Source: Scytonema hofmannii PCC 7110 (lineage in GTDB: Bacteria; Cyanobacteriota; Cyanobacteriia; Cyanobacteriales; Nostocaceae). From it: a stretch of DNA of 64,000 nucleotides. The translations under genes and the position numbers were made by a program. The notes beneath the pieces were generated by a model. The model was not told the DNA's origin. It saw nothing but the letters and a program-made list of their open reading frames with translations, and searched no databases. This document shows positions 1 through 8,380 of this stretch, piece after piece; within the stretch, counting starts at the first letter, position 1; each line of letters starts with the position of its first letter. Location: the NCBI RefSeq assembly GCF_000346485.2, contig NZ_KQ976354.1:4608436-4672435 (forward strand). The letters run 5' to 3'.

Positions 1-1065
1 ACTCGACCCCTAACTCCTGAAGAACGGCAAACGTTAGAGGCGGCTCTTGAAGAATTGAACCAACAAGCATTAGCTAAACTAGCAGCTGGGGAGAAGATAT
101 CAGCCTTTGAAATCTGGAATCGAGAATTGCGCTTGCGTCGCTTTTTAGGGCAATTGGCTGAGGTGCAAGCACTATCACGGGTAGGTGCGATCGCATGGAA
201 TGCAAATGACCCTCAGGAAGTTCAGTATATTACACAGCGCTTGCAAACTGTTCAAAAGCAGTCACAAACTCAAAAAACTGCGGATTTAGAATTTTTACAA
301 GCTTTAGGTCAAGCTTACCAACAAGTACGCTCTCCGAAATTAGCACTAGCAGTTTACGACCAAATTTTAGCGTCAGTACGACAGCAGGGAGATGCAGCCG
401 CCGAAGTTGATACCCTAAAGACAATCGGGTTAATAAATTTGAGTTGGTTTGATTATCCATCAGCCGCCGCAACCTACGAGAAATTACTCGCTATGGCTTC
501 TTCTCAAGGCGATCGCACAAACGAGTTATTATATCTGCGACAGCTAGCATATATCTACGAGCAAGCAAACCAACCGGAAAACTCACTGAAAGTACGAAAT
601 CAGCTAGCGAAAATCTACCAAAGCCAAAAGAACTTTACCCAGTTACCAGATTTGAAGCAGGAAATTGCTACAGATTATGAAGCGCTGGCAAAAGAAAATC
701 CTAGTTTACTGCAAGAAGCATTTAGGAACTATCAAGTCGCGTATATAACTGCGTGGGAATTGCAGCAGTATGTTCGTGCTGGAGACATTTTGCGGAAGTT
801 AATTGCGCTTTATCGTTCTCAAGGACAAGTAGAAGAAGCTTTGCAAGCAAGCCAAATTTTGATACAAGCCGAACAGTTATCTTCCAATTCTTATGGTTTG
901 ATGACTGCTTATGACCAAATTGGGCAAATTCACATCCAACGTAAAGACTATCCGCAAGCACTCCAAGCTTTTAAAAAGGGGTTAGAGATTGCTCAACAAC
1001 TTAAGTATGACGAGGAGTACTTTACCCAGCAGATTCAAAAAGTCTCAGGGCAAAGTGATAAGTAA
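1..1065 (+). CDS. Tetratricopeptide-repeat protein, 5' end outside window
   Basis: The frame is open from base 1 to the stop at 1063-1065, so the gene begins upstream; the internal TTG at 55 is not a convincing start. About 355 residues are visible. They are mostly paired amphipathic helices typical of TPR repeats, with recurring A/Y/L positions, for example around residues 100-190 and again in the last 70 residues (YDQIGQIHIQRKDYPQAL). No catalytic motif, signal peptide or membrane segment is visible. TPR arrays usually act as protein-protein scaffolds. The same-strand FkbM gene follows after about 300 bases of repeat-rich sequence, so co-transcription is uncertain. The exact role is unknown. 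Confidence 0.8.
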   Translation, partial: TRPLTPEERQTLEAALEELNQQALAKLAAGEKISAFEIWNRELRLRRFLGQLAEVQALSRVGAIAWNANDPQEVQYITQRLQTVQKQSQTQKTADLEFLQALGQAYQQVRSPKLALAVYDQILASVRQQGDAAAEVDTLKTIGLINLSWFDYPSAAATYEKLLAMASSQGDRTNELLYLRQLAYIYEQANQPENSLKVRNQLAKIYQSQKNFTQLPDLKQEIATDYEALAKENPSLLQEAFRNYQVAYITAWELQQYVRAGDILRKLIALYRSQGQVEEALQASQILIQAEQLSSNSYGLMTAYDQIGQIHIQRKDYPQALQAFKKGLEIAQQLKYDEEYFTQQIQKVSGQSDK

Positions 1066-1359
1066 TAGGGAGTGGGGAAGGTGGGGCCCCCTCTGGGGAT
1101 AAGGGGTAATGGGGAGTAGGGAGTGGGGATCTGGGGGATCGATAAGTGCCTAAAATCACAGCCAACCAATTTTCAGACAACCTCTAACCAGATTGGCGTT
1201 GTTTGATAAGTATCGCTGTGCTGCAATCTCATAAAATTGATTTTCGGAATTAGAAACTTGCGCTTTGTATCCCCACTTAAAGAGACCACAAAGCAGATTA
1301 TAAGGCAAAACAACAAATTGTCATACTTAGTCAAGTTTTTATTAAGGATTTAACTAGAA
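1066..1359. other. Intergenic, G-rich short repeat tract
   Basis: The first 70 bases are a run of GGGGAGT/GGGGTAAT-like heptamer units, of the short tandem repeat class common in heterocystous cyanobacteria. The rest is AT-rich and holds only a weak purine-rich ribosome site (AAGGATT) just before the gene at 1360. Confidence 0.5.
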
Positions 1360-2343
1360 ATGTCAATTCAAGCTATACATCCCCCAAACCATTTTCAAAA
1401 AACACTCATCCACTCGTTAGGCTATCTGTTTCGATATGCGATAAGTCGGGGCAGAGGGATTTTACTGAGGTCAGTTTTTCCTAATAGCTCTTATTTCGAC
1501 TATGATTTCACTATTTTGAACTATGGTAAACCTTACTCAGGAAATTTGAAGTTTGGCATTGACCATCATATTTTCTTTTTTCAGGTTTTCGAGCCACAAA
1601 ATCTTATAATTTTACAGTCTATAGCCACTTATCTTTCCACGCAAAAGATAAGCGTTAATTTCTTAGATATTGGTGCTAATGTTGGCTCACACTCTCATTT
1701 TATGCTAGGTTTTGCGGACTCTGTTCACAGTTTTGAGCCACATCCTGAGATTTTTAAATCTCTAGCCGCTAAGTGGAATACGCATAAAAATCCATCATTT
1801 CACATTTACCAGTTCGGTTTGGGAGCGAAGGAATGTAAATTGGAATATTACGAGCCTGCTACTGACAATACAGGTACCGGTTCTTTCATCCAAGGTGCTA
1901 AGATTAATCGTGAAGTTCCCATTTCGCTACCGATACGGCGTGGTGACGATGTTTTAGCTGAAATAGGCGTGAGTCCTATATCTCTCATCAAAGTTGATGT
2001 CGAAGGTTTTGAACCATTTGTATTTCAAGGCTTGGTACAGACGCTGAAAAAAGACCGTCCTATCATTATGATGGAAATGTCAGCAATGACCCGCCAAGTT
2101 ATGTCCCAAGAAAATCTCTCCCTGAGTTCACTTTTATACGATAACGTTGCTATATTTGAAATCCAACCAATAAACCAAAGAGGAAAATTCCGATTGGAAG
2201 CAAAGGATTTTGAGACACTCAGCAACGAAAATGACTACTTACAAGATTTATTGGTGGTTCCGATTGAGCACGTCAACGCTCTTATACCTAAACTGCAAGC
2301 GCAGCAATTTAATCGGAGACGCTTTCAAACTGCTCCTGGCTGA
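1360..2343 (+). CDS. FkbM family SAM-dependent methyltransferase
   Basis: This 327-residue protein is probably an O-methyltransferase acting on a sugar or lipid. The SAM-binding motif I is LDIGANVGSHS (about residues 100-112), followed by the acidic ribose-binding segment SFEPHPE. The FkbM hallmark IKVDVEGFEP lies near residue 215, then an IMMEMS strand. The N-terminal 90 residues are a family-typical extension without a signal peptide. The ATG is preceded by AAGGATT. It converges on the glycosyltransferase gene that starts the leftward hgl/hgd run, with only 59 bases between the stops. That suggests, but does not prove, a role in cell-envelope glycoconjugates. Confidence 0.85.
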   Translation: MSIQAIHPPNHFQKTLIHSLGYLFRYAISRGRGILLRSVFPNSSYFDYDFTILNYGKPYSGNLKFGIDHHIFFFQVFEPQNLIILQSIATYLSTQKISVNFLDIGANVGSHSHFMLGFADSVHSFEPHPEIFKSLAAKWNTHKNPSFHIYQFGLGAKECKLEYYEPATDNTGTGSFIQGAKINREVPISLPIRRGDDVLAEIGVSPISLIKVDVEGFEPFVFQGLVQTLKKDRPIIMMEMSAMTRQVMSQENLSLSSLLYDNVAIFEIQPINQRGKFRLEAKDFETLSNENDYLQDLLVVPIEHVNALIPKLQAQQFNRRRFQTAPG

Positions 2344-2402
2344 GGTAAAGCCACTAGGACGCTGGCTGGTCAACTTGAAAACACGCTTTAGAGCAGGGAG
2401 CA

Positions 2403-3674
2403 TCAAACAGATGCAGGCTTGACTTCCGAATTTTTTGATTTTGTCACAACCTCATGCAGTTTTTTCTCGAATCTCTCCATACATGCTGACCAATCAAATT
2501 CAAGTATAGAAAGACGAGCATTTCGAGACATTTCTTCCTTAAGGTCAGGATTTTCAAGAATTGTAATGACCTGATGAGCAAACTCCGTCGGGTTGTTAGG
2601 TTCAGCTAAAAAGCCATTGCGACCGTGTATAACTTGTTCTGAGGTTGAGGGTGCAATAGCAGCCACAACAGGGGTTCCAGAAGCTAATGCTTCATTATTT
2701 GCAGTACAAAAGTTTTCAGTGATCGAGGGGTTGACGAATACATCTGCACGGGCGTATAAACCTAAAAGTTCTGTTCCATAAGACTCACCCCACACAGTCA
2801 CACCAGATTTAAACTTTTCTGCTTGCTTGCGAAATTCCTCATCTTGGGGTCCCCTACCAACAACGATCAAATGGACATCAGGAACTTTAGTAGCAACGAT
2901 CGCATAGGCTTCTAGAAGTTGGAAGATATTTTTTTCTGCAGTAATGCGTCCGACAAAAAGGAGAGTCGGTCTGCGATCGCCAGGAATAGGGTCATAACAG
3001 ACGTTTGTTGGATTAAATTTTTGGCAATCAATTCCTTGAAAAGGGAGATATTCACTTCGTTGGGATTTTAGCTGTTGGTATCTGACAAGCTGTTCGCGAG
3101 AAGGAAATAAATTGAGATCGTACATTTCGCTAAACTGCTTCACCAAAAAAGGAATGATGAGACGAATAAAGTAGAATCCGCGATCGCCCAAATAATATCG
3201 TATGTAGGCAATGATATCAGTATGGAAGAGTGATATTATCGGAGTCCCCGTTCGCTTTGCGTATTCAGTTCCAATAGGGCGACCGTAACCTTGTAAATAA
3301 AGTGAGTAAAATCCTCGTAATTGCGGTGCTTCTTCAACGACAATAATATCTGGCTCAAACGCCTCAAGCAATTTCGTATCACTCCAATACCGATAGTTCA
3401 GTGGTTGGGGAAGAGACTTGTAGAATATCAATGGCTGTGTTGGAAATGCATAAGCCGAAAAATTTGGAAAAGGCTTTAACTCATCCAATCCCAGCATGGG
3501 ACGATTGCCAATATATTCTGGATATTTATCGTTAATTTGAGGGTGAATGAGAAAAACTTCGTGTCCTTGCTGTAACAACCAACGAACTCTTTGGTGTACT
3601 CCTATAGAGACGCCTGTTAAAAATGGTGCGTACAAACTTGTAAAAATTGCAATACGAAGAGGTTTGTTGTTCAT
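2403..3674 (-). CDS. hglT: Heterocyst glycolipid glycosyltransferase (GT4 family), HglT-like
   Basis: A 423-residue GT-B fold glycosyltransferase. The N-terminal acceptor domain begins IAIFTSLYAPFLTGV. The C-terminal nucleotide-sugar domain has LLFVGRITAEKN, then an E-x7-E motif in TENFCTANNE, followed by ALASGTPVVA. In Anabaena PCC 7120, HglT (All5341) glycosylates the heterocyst long-chain alcohol and lies at the same end of the hgl locus; size and position agree. It is the last gene of the leftward run hgdB-hgdC-hgdA-DUF2141-GT2-hglT. There is no signal peptide, so it should act at the cytoplasmic face of the membrane. The orthology is inferred from context plus family and was not tested by alignment. 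Confidence 0.8.
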   Translation of the reverse strand: MNNKPLRIAIFTSLYAPFLTGVSIGVHQRVRWLLQQGHEVFLIHPQINDKYPEYIGNRPMLGLDELKPFPNFSAYAFPTQPLIFYKSLPQPLNYRYWSDTKLLEAFEPDIIVVEEAPQLRGFYSLYLQGYGRPIGTEYAKRTGTPIISLFHTDIIAYIRYYLGDRGFYFIRLIIPFLVKQFSEMYDLNLFPSREQLVRYQQLKSQRSEYLPFQGIDCQKFNPTNVCYDPIPGDRRPTLLFVGRITAEKNIFQLLEAYAIVATKVPDVHLIVVGRGPQDEEFRKQAEKFKSGVTVWGESYGTELLGLYARADVFVNPSITENFCTANNEALASGTPVVAAIAPSTSEQVIHGRNGFLAEPNNPTEFAHQVITILENPDLKEEMSRNARLSILEFDWSACMERFEKKLHEVVTKSKNSEVKPASV

Positions 3675-3959
3675 AATTTATGTGTATTATTGTATATTTT
3701 ATTAGCTAAAAACAGGTGTTTTTTATCAAAAGCTAACCTCTTAACATTCTATATTCCATAACAAGACATAATTGACTCACTTGTAACTGAATGAGGAAAT
3801 TCTATAGCAATCCTATCTGATTTATAAGAATTGAAATCCTCAGATTTCCGACTTTTTAAAGCAGTCGGGAGTCTGGTTTTGATATTATCTAGTACGGGCG
3901 TCCCCGCCCGTACCACAAGAGCATAGTGTGGTTCTAGATCTTAAAAAATGCTGTAATTC
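3675..3959. repeat. Intergenic with GGGCG/CCACAAG palindromic repeat (3892-3919)
   Basis: The gap holds a short palindromic repeat, GTACGGGCG-TCCC-CGCCCGTAC followed by CACAAG. The same unit recurs near 12285-12312 and 33205-33232. A second imperfect palindrome around CAGATTTCCGAC (3841-3875) precedes it. No gene is visible. The hairpin could end transcripts reading leftward from the GT2 gene, but it lacks a clear T-run. Confidence 0.55.
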
Positions 3960-5219
3960 TTATATTGAAACCTTACTATCACCAAATTTATCACACACCT
4001 GATAAGGACGGTATTCAAGTAAAGAAATATCCCATGGCCCTTTGATACGATAGGTGACGCCGCGCCAATTAACTCTTCGCATCCCAAGGGCAATTACCAT
4101 TGCTAATCCAGATACCCATTGTGTCAACGGAATTGCCACTAACATTTGTATAACTATGGCAGGAGATAACTCTGTTGTCGCTGGATTGTACTGGCGCAGA
4201 ATTTGCTGTACTTCTTTTTCCAATGCGATCGCAAGCAGCAATAATGTAACTGTATAGATACTAAAACTAGCAAGACAAAAAGCAGCCGTACTCCATTGTT
4301 TTGTCCACAATGCTGTCAAAAATATCACCAAGAGTGCATTAGGAACCAATATGGTCGAAATAGAGTCAGCAACTACAGCCAACCACCAAGGGTGGTAAAG
4401 GCGAGAAGCGAGTAACTGACGTTTCAGCCATCCAAATAATCTCGGTAAATCGCACTCTTCGCGATTGAGAATCAGCACAGAAGGTACAAATTTAACCTGC
4501 TTTCCATGTTTGGCGAGCACATTACCAATCATGGTATCTTCACCGTAGGCTTGTCCCCATTTCTCTAACAGCCCTGTTTGATGGATCAATTCTGTTTTTA
4601 TAGCTAAACTTCCACCCCAAGCAATCTTATAGAGAGACATTTGTAGAACCGCAGATATGTTCCAAATGTAACGCACCAATGACCCCCAGTATCTACCAGT
4701 AGGTAAGTACCAACGATTACCTGTTGTCGCACCAATTTTAGGATGGGATAAAGGGCTAACTAATTCACGCAACCAATTTGGATGAACAACTGCATCAGCA
4801 TCTACAAAAGCAACGACTTTGTAAGAATCATCTAAATCCGAGACAGCTTGTATTAAAGAACTGCATTTGAGACTGCAATTGTGCCGTGGTACTCTTAAAG
4901 GGCTAATTTGAACTTTGTTTGCAGCTTGCTTGTAAATTGAATCAGTTACTATGTTCCAAGCTGGATCTTCCGGACTATCAATGACAATTTTTATATCATA
5001 CTCTGGATAGTTCTGGTTCAATAGCGCTTGCAAACAGTTTGGCAAAAACGGATCGGCTCCGCGCAAGCAGAGAACTACTCCTGCTTTTGGTAGGTGGTCA
5101 TCTGGTAATGAATTTTTGCGAGATGAGCGGAGGTACGATATGAAGAGCAACGTAAAAAACGTTTGAACAGCTGCCCAGCTCAGTAAATTTCTTGACAGTA
5201 ATATTGCCAGTTCTTTCAT
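3960..5219 (-). CDS. Membrane-bound family 2 glycosyltransferase
   Basis: About 419 residues from the chosen ATG at 5219; the frame runs on to 5369, but that extension is encoded by short tandem repeats and is unlikely to be translated. There is an N-terminal membrane segment (WAAVQTFFTLLFISYL), then a GT-A domain with CLRGADPFLPNCL, VAFVDADAVVHPNWL (the metal-binding D-x-D), a TGNRWYLP acceptor loop and the EDTMIGN general-base region. Three to four membrane segments follow (residues about 270-400). This resembles ceramide-glucosyltransferase-like GT2 enzymes. It lies between hglT and the DUF2141 gene in the heterocyst glycolipid locus, so it may add or transfer a sugar during envelope glycolipid formation; the substrate is unknown. 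Confidence 0.8.
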   Translation of the reverse strand: MKELAILLSRNLLSWAAVQTFFTLLFISYLRSSRKNSLPDDHLPKAGVVLCLRGADPFLPNCLQALLNQNYPEYDIKIVIDSPEDPAWNIVTDSIYKQAANKVQISPLRVPRHNCSLKCSSLIQAVSDLDDSYKVVAFVDADAVVHPNWLRELVSPLSHPKIGATTGNRWYLPTGRYWGSLVRYIWNISAVLQMSLYKIAWGGSLAIKTELIHQTGLLEKWGQAYGEDTMIGNVLAKHGKQVKFVPSVLILNREECDLPRLFGWLKRQLLASRLYHPWWLAVVADSISTILVPNALLVIFLTALWTKQWSTAAFCLASFSIYTVTLLLLAIALEKEVQQILRQYNPATTELSPAIVIQMLVAIPLTQWVSGLAMVIALGMRRVNWRGVTYRIKGPWDISLLEYRPYQVCDKFGDSKVSI

Positions 5220-5360
5220 GTTTAGCCAATCTGTTTTAGCATAAAAGTTGGTGTTTGTTAGGGATTGGGGACTGGTGATTGGCGATTCATGTTTCAGTCC
5301 CCAGTCCCTAATTCCCAGAATACTTGCCTTGGCGATGTTCGTAATCGCGGCTATACAAGC

Positions 5361-5456
5361 GAAACCCACCTACGTGGGTTTCAAGATCTTGATTTTTGAT
5401 AAGTCCGCGTAGGCGGACTTCGTTTGTGTAGTAGCGAATTATATTCGCCAAAACTG
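5361..5456. repeat. Double hairpin repeat between GT2 and DUF2141 genes
   Basis: Two adjacent perfect stems are visible: GAAACCCAC/GTGGGTTTC (5361-5382) and AAGTCCGC/GCGGACTT (5401-5420). The arrangement is of the dispersed palindromic repeat type seen across cyanobacterial genomes. It lies in the gap between two genes of the leftward run and could stabilise or attenuate the transcript. Confidence 0.55.
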
Positions 5457-5469
5457 TTCAGACACACTC

Positions 5470-5940
5470 TTAGGGATCGAGAGAGTATTTCATTTTGATG
5501 TTGATGGTTGTGTTTTTACTTAATGGAAAACTGGCATCATTAAACTTTGGAGTACCCGTTAGGATTGAGACAGTTGGATTTTTAGAAATGCCAAAACCTT
5601 CTTTGGGAATACCTAAAAAATCTTTGTTGAGTTTGTTGTCTCCGTTTTGATCGTCAACTACAGCAACAGCATATTTTCCAGGTTTTAAACCAGAGAATTG
5701 CTTTTTAACAGAATTACCTTTGATCTGAGTACAACCACTTTGCACTTCACTAGTATTGTTAAAAGGAAACCCTCGTTCACTTGAGAAAATTCGCAGGCAA
5801 ACTTGACCTTTGTTATGGCGGATTCCATCGACTACGACTGTGAGTGTGGCTGTGGACTCTGCTTTTACCATTCTCGCTAAGGTTATACTGACTAAAGCCG
5901 CAAACAACAAAGAACTGAATTTTGCTATTTTCACTTTCAT
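5470..5940 (-). CDS. Secreted DUF2141 domain protein
   Basis: 156 residues from the ATG at 5940 (MKVKIAKF...), chosen because it gives a proper signal peptide: a K-rich start, the hydrophobic SSLLFAALVSITLA and a likely cleavage after VKA. The mature part is a single small beta-sandwich domain. The DUF2141 signature is clear: PGKYAVAVVDDQNGDNKL, then LGIPKEGFG, ending in a strand-rich tail. The biochemical function of the family is not known. It sits between the GT2 gene and hgdA, in the position of a conserved hypothetical gene in the Anabaena locus, so a periplasmic role in glycolipid deposition is plausible. Confidence 0.8.
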   Translation of the reverse strand: MKVKIAKFSSLLFAALVSITLARMVKAESTATLTVVVDGIRHNKGQVCLRIFSSERGFPFNNTSEVQSGCTQIKGNSVKKQFSGLKPGKYAVAVVDDQNGDNKLNKDFLGIPKEGFGISKNPTVSILTGTPKFNDASFPLSKNTTINIKMKYSLDP

Positions 5941-5990
5941 GTTTCTAGATTTTATTTGCATGCTGAATTGTGAATACTGAAACCTTCAAT

Positions 5991-6995
5991 TTATAATTCA
6001 TACTTCATAAATTGTTGAATATCAGTTTTTTTCAACCACTCCTGAGTGCGGCGCATTCCTTCGTCTAAGTTAATTATTGGTTTATAACTTAACAACGTTT
6101 GTGCTTTGTCAATGGAATATGCATGGGGACGAGTCATAAAATCTACAGCTTCTGGAAGAATATCGGCTGGTTTGCGAAAAAGTTTTTGTCCCTGATATCG
6201 TAGTTTAAGAAACAATTTGAGTTCATCTTTTGGCAAAGAAAAGGGCGCAGGTAATCCTGCAACGTCAGCCAATTGAGTAAAATACTCTTTCCATGAAGTC
6301 TCTTCTCCATCAGTGACGTTAAAGATTTCTCCGTATGTTTCTTTTTCTATAGCAAGAAAAATGGCGTCAATAAGGTTATCAATATAGACATGGTTGATAA
6401 CTCCTCGACCATCATTTGCATATGCAAATAATCTTTGACGCATCATTAGAAGTGGTCGGATTATCCAAGGTATGCTTCCCGGTCCATATACATCTCCCGG
6501 TCTAATGATAATGACCCCAAAATTCTCTGGCTCGTTGAGTTCTAAAAGCGCTTTTTCGGCTTCTATTTTGGTTTCACAGTAGGGATTATTTTCTCCACAA
6601 AGCGGTCCATCTTCTGTCACGCGATCGGGATAGTTAAAGCCATAGACCAAAACACTAGAGAGATGAATGAAAGTTTTTACACCTGCACTCTTAGCTGCTT
6701 TTGCCATGTTGATTGTTCCATCAACATTTATCTTGCGGAATTGGTCTACCGCACCACCTTCTTTAGAAAGTTCGGCTGTATGTAAAACTACATCTACTCC
6801 TTGACAAGCAGTTTGGGCATTGGCTGGATCGGTTATGTTACCATAAGTAACCTTAGCGCCTAAATTTTGTGCCTTTTTGGTTTTATCAGAAGCATCTTGG
6901 AAACCACAAACTTTTGTTCCTTGAGCTATGGCTAGTTCTGCAGCGCGTAAGCCAATAAAGCCACTAATTCCAGTAATGAGGAGAGTTTTTGTCAT
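5991..6995 (-). CDS. hgdA: NAD-dependent epimerase/dehydratase, HgdA-like
   Basis: A 334-residue extended short-chain dehydrogenase. The cofactor motif TGISGFIG is at residues 8-15 and the NAD-adenine region is near VTYGNITD. The catalytic triad is LSSVLVYG (Ser) with YCETK (Tyr and Lys). The sugar-binding half carries RPGDVYGPG. In Anabaena PCC 7120, HgdA (All5345) is a UDP-galactose 4-epimerase needed for normal heterocyst glycolipid composition, and it sits directly downstream of hgdC as here. The gap to hgdC is about 100 bases of heptamer repeats. The substrate assignment rests on this synteny. Confidence 0.8.
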   Translation of the reverse strand: MTKTLLITGISGFIGLRAAELAIAQGTKVCGFQDASDKTKKAQNLGAKVTYGNITDPANAQTACQGVDVVLHTAELSKEGGAVDQFRKINVDGTINMAKAAKSAGVKTFIHLSSVLVYGFNYPDRVTEDGPLCGENNPYCETKIEAEKALLELNEPENFGVIIIRPGDVYGPGSIPWIIRPLLMMRQRLFAYANDGRGVINHVYIDNLIDAIFLAIEKETYGEIFNVTDGEETSWKEYFTQLADVAGLPAPFSLPKDELKLFLKLRYQGQKLFRKPADILPEAVDFMTRPHAYSIDKAQTLLSYKPIINLDEGMRRTQEWLKKTDIQQFMKYEL

Positions 6996-7092
6996 AGATA
7001 GTTGATAGTTGATAGTTGTTGGTTGATAGTTGATAGTTGTTGGTTGTTAGTTGATGGTTGATAGTTGATTACCATTAACAACTAACCACTAA
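6996..7092. repeat. Heptamer short tandem repeat (GTTGATA/GTTGGTT)
   Basis: The whole hgdC-hgdA gap consists of repeated units such as GTTGATA, GTTGTTG and ACTAACC. Its left end is complementary to its right end, so the transcript could fold. It matches the STRR class described in heterocystous cyanobacteria. Confidence 0.8.
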
Positions 7093-8271
7093 CTAAAATA
7101 TATCTGCTGGATCTGTAGAGCGTAGTTTGTTAATAGCTAGTGCTCCAGAAATCATACACATTAATATATTTGATATTAAGACAAGCACTCCATTATGAAA
7201 GCTCATCATGATTGGTAATTTAGTCGCTTCCATTGCAAAATCATATAACCACCAAGAAAGAATGCATCCTGGGATATAACTGAGTACTGCTAAAATTAAA
7301 GCTTGCTGGAAAACAACGACTAGTAAATAATTACTGGTATAACCTATAGCTTTTAAAGTTGCATAAGCTGTTAGTTGGCTGGAAATATTACTGTAAAGAA
7401 TTTGATAGACAATGACTATGCCAACAACTGAAGCCATTGATAACATGAGGTTAAGTATAAAACCGATAGGTGTTCTATTAGCCCAGTATTCTTTTTCAAA
7501 GTCAATAAATCCTTGACGGGTGAACACTAAAACATCGTTAGGTAAATTTTTCTGTAAATCTTTGATTACTTTCTGCGGGTTGACTCCGGGCTTAAGAGTT
7601 ATAGCGCCTATATCTATCATTTCCGCAGGACGGCTATTGGGAAATATCTTTAAGAAAGTTGAGTCACTAACGATTAAATTACCATCTACTCCAAAGGAAG
7701 GTCCTAAGCTAAACAATCCACCGACTCTTACTGTAGAACCAGCAATGGAATTATAGGGATAAACTTCAACGATTTGTTCGGTCTTCTCCTTGTTAAATCT
7801 TTCCGCAATATTTCCAAATTCGGGTCGAGAATTGCGATCAAAGAGGACAACATTAGGAATTTTTATTTTATCTAAATTATTTTTGATATCCGGTAAATTC
7901 AAAACAGGCTTTCCCGGTTCAAAGCCAATCACATATATTGAATACTTTTGACCTGTATCTGGATTTTTAAACTTGGCAAATCCTATATACATGGGGCTAA
8001 CTGATTCTACACCATCAAACCCCAAGGATTGATACAAACGAGTCCGAAAAAAGCTTTGATTGGCTGTCAAAGATTTATATTGAGAACTGATGAGAAATAA
8101 ATCTCCTTTGAGATGATGGTGAACTTGAGTTGCACTGGAATAAAGAGCATCTTGAAAACCAAGTTGCATGAACATGAGAATGACAATAAAGGCAATACCA
8201 GCTACAGCTACCAAGGAACGAATTTTATTTCGGGCGAGTTGTAGCCACGCCAAAGGAATTTTGACAATCAT
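7093..8271 (-). CDS. hgdC: ABC exporter permease, DevC/HgdC-like
   Basis: A 392-residue FtsX-type permease. It has an N-terminal membrane helix (about residues 17-37, GIAFIVILMFMQLGF), a large extracytoplasmic domain of about 220 residues, and three helices in the C-terminal third (about 270-295, 318-340, 358-380). It ends in the family-typical LRSTDPADIF. DevC-type proteins work with a DevB-type adaptor, a DevA ATPase and TolC to export heterocyst glycolipids. Here the adaptor gene lies just upstream but no ATPase gene is present, as in the Anabaena hgdB-hgdC pair (All5347/All5346), which influences the laminated glycolipid layer. It presumably borrows an ATPase encoded elsewhere. Confidence 0.85.
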   Translation of the reverse strand: MIVKIPLAWLQLARNKIRSLVAVAGIAFIVILMFMQLGFQDALYSSATQVHHHLKGDLFLISSQYKSLTANQSFFRTRLYQSLGFDGVESVSPMYIGFAKFKNPDTGQKYSIYVIGFEPGKPVLNLPDIKNNLDKIKIPNVVLFDRNSRPEFGNIAERFNKEKTEQIVEVYPYNSIAGSTVRVGGLFSLGPSFGVDGNLIVSDSTFLKIFPNSRPAEMIDIGAITLKPGVNPQKVIKDLQKNLPNDVLVFTRQGFIDFEKEYWANRTPIGFILNLMLSMASVVGIVIVYQILYSNISSQLTAYATLKAIGYTSNYLLVVVFQQALILAVLSYIPGCILSWWLYDFAMEATKLPIMMSFHNGVLVLISNILMCMISGALAINKLRSTDPADIF

Positions 8272-8319
8272 GGTTCAAGTTTTAAATACAGTTATTGGTG
8301 ACAAAATAAGTCAATCGTC

Positions 8320-8380
8320 ATTAGTCACTGGTTACTGGTCACTGGTTACTGGTCACTGGTCACTGGTCACTGGTCACTGA
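8320..8380. repeat. Heptamer tandem array (GGTCACT) at hgdB 3' end
   Basis: About eight consecutive seven-base units of the form TTACTGG/TCACTGG run from roughly 8326 to 8379. The array overlaps the last codons of hgdB and supplies its stop. It fills the short gap to hgdC. Confidence 0.85.

Noticed and set aside
5220-5369. N-terminal 50-residue extension of the GT2 gene
   Set aside because: It is encoded by short tandem repeats (GGGGACTGG, CAGTCCC) and lacks a ribosome site; the ATG at 5219 starts directly before the first membrane helix.
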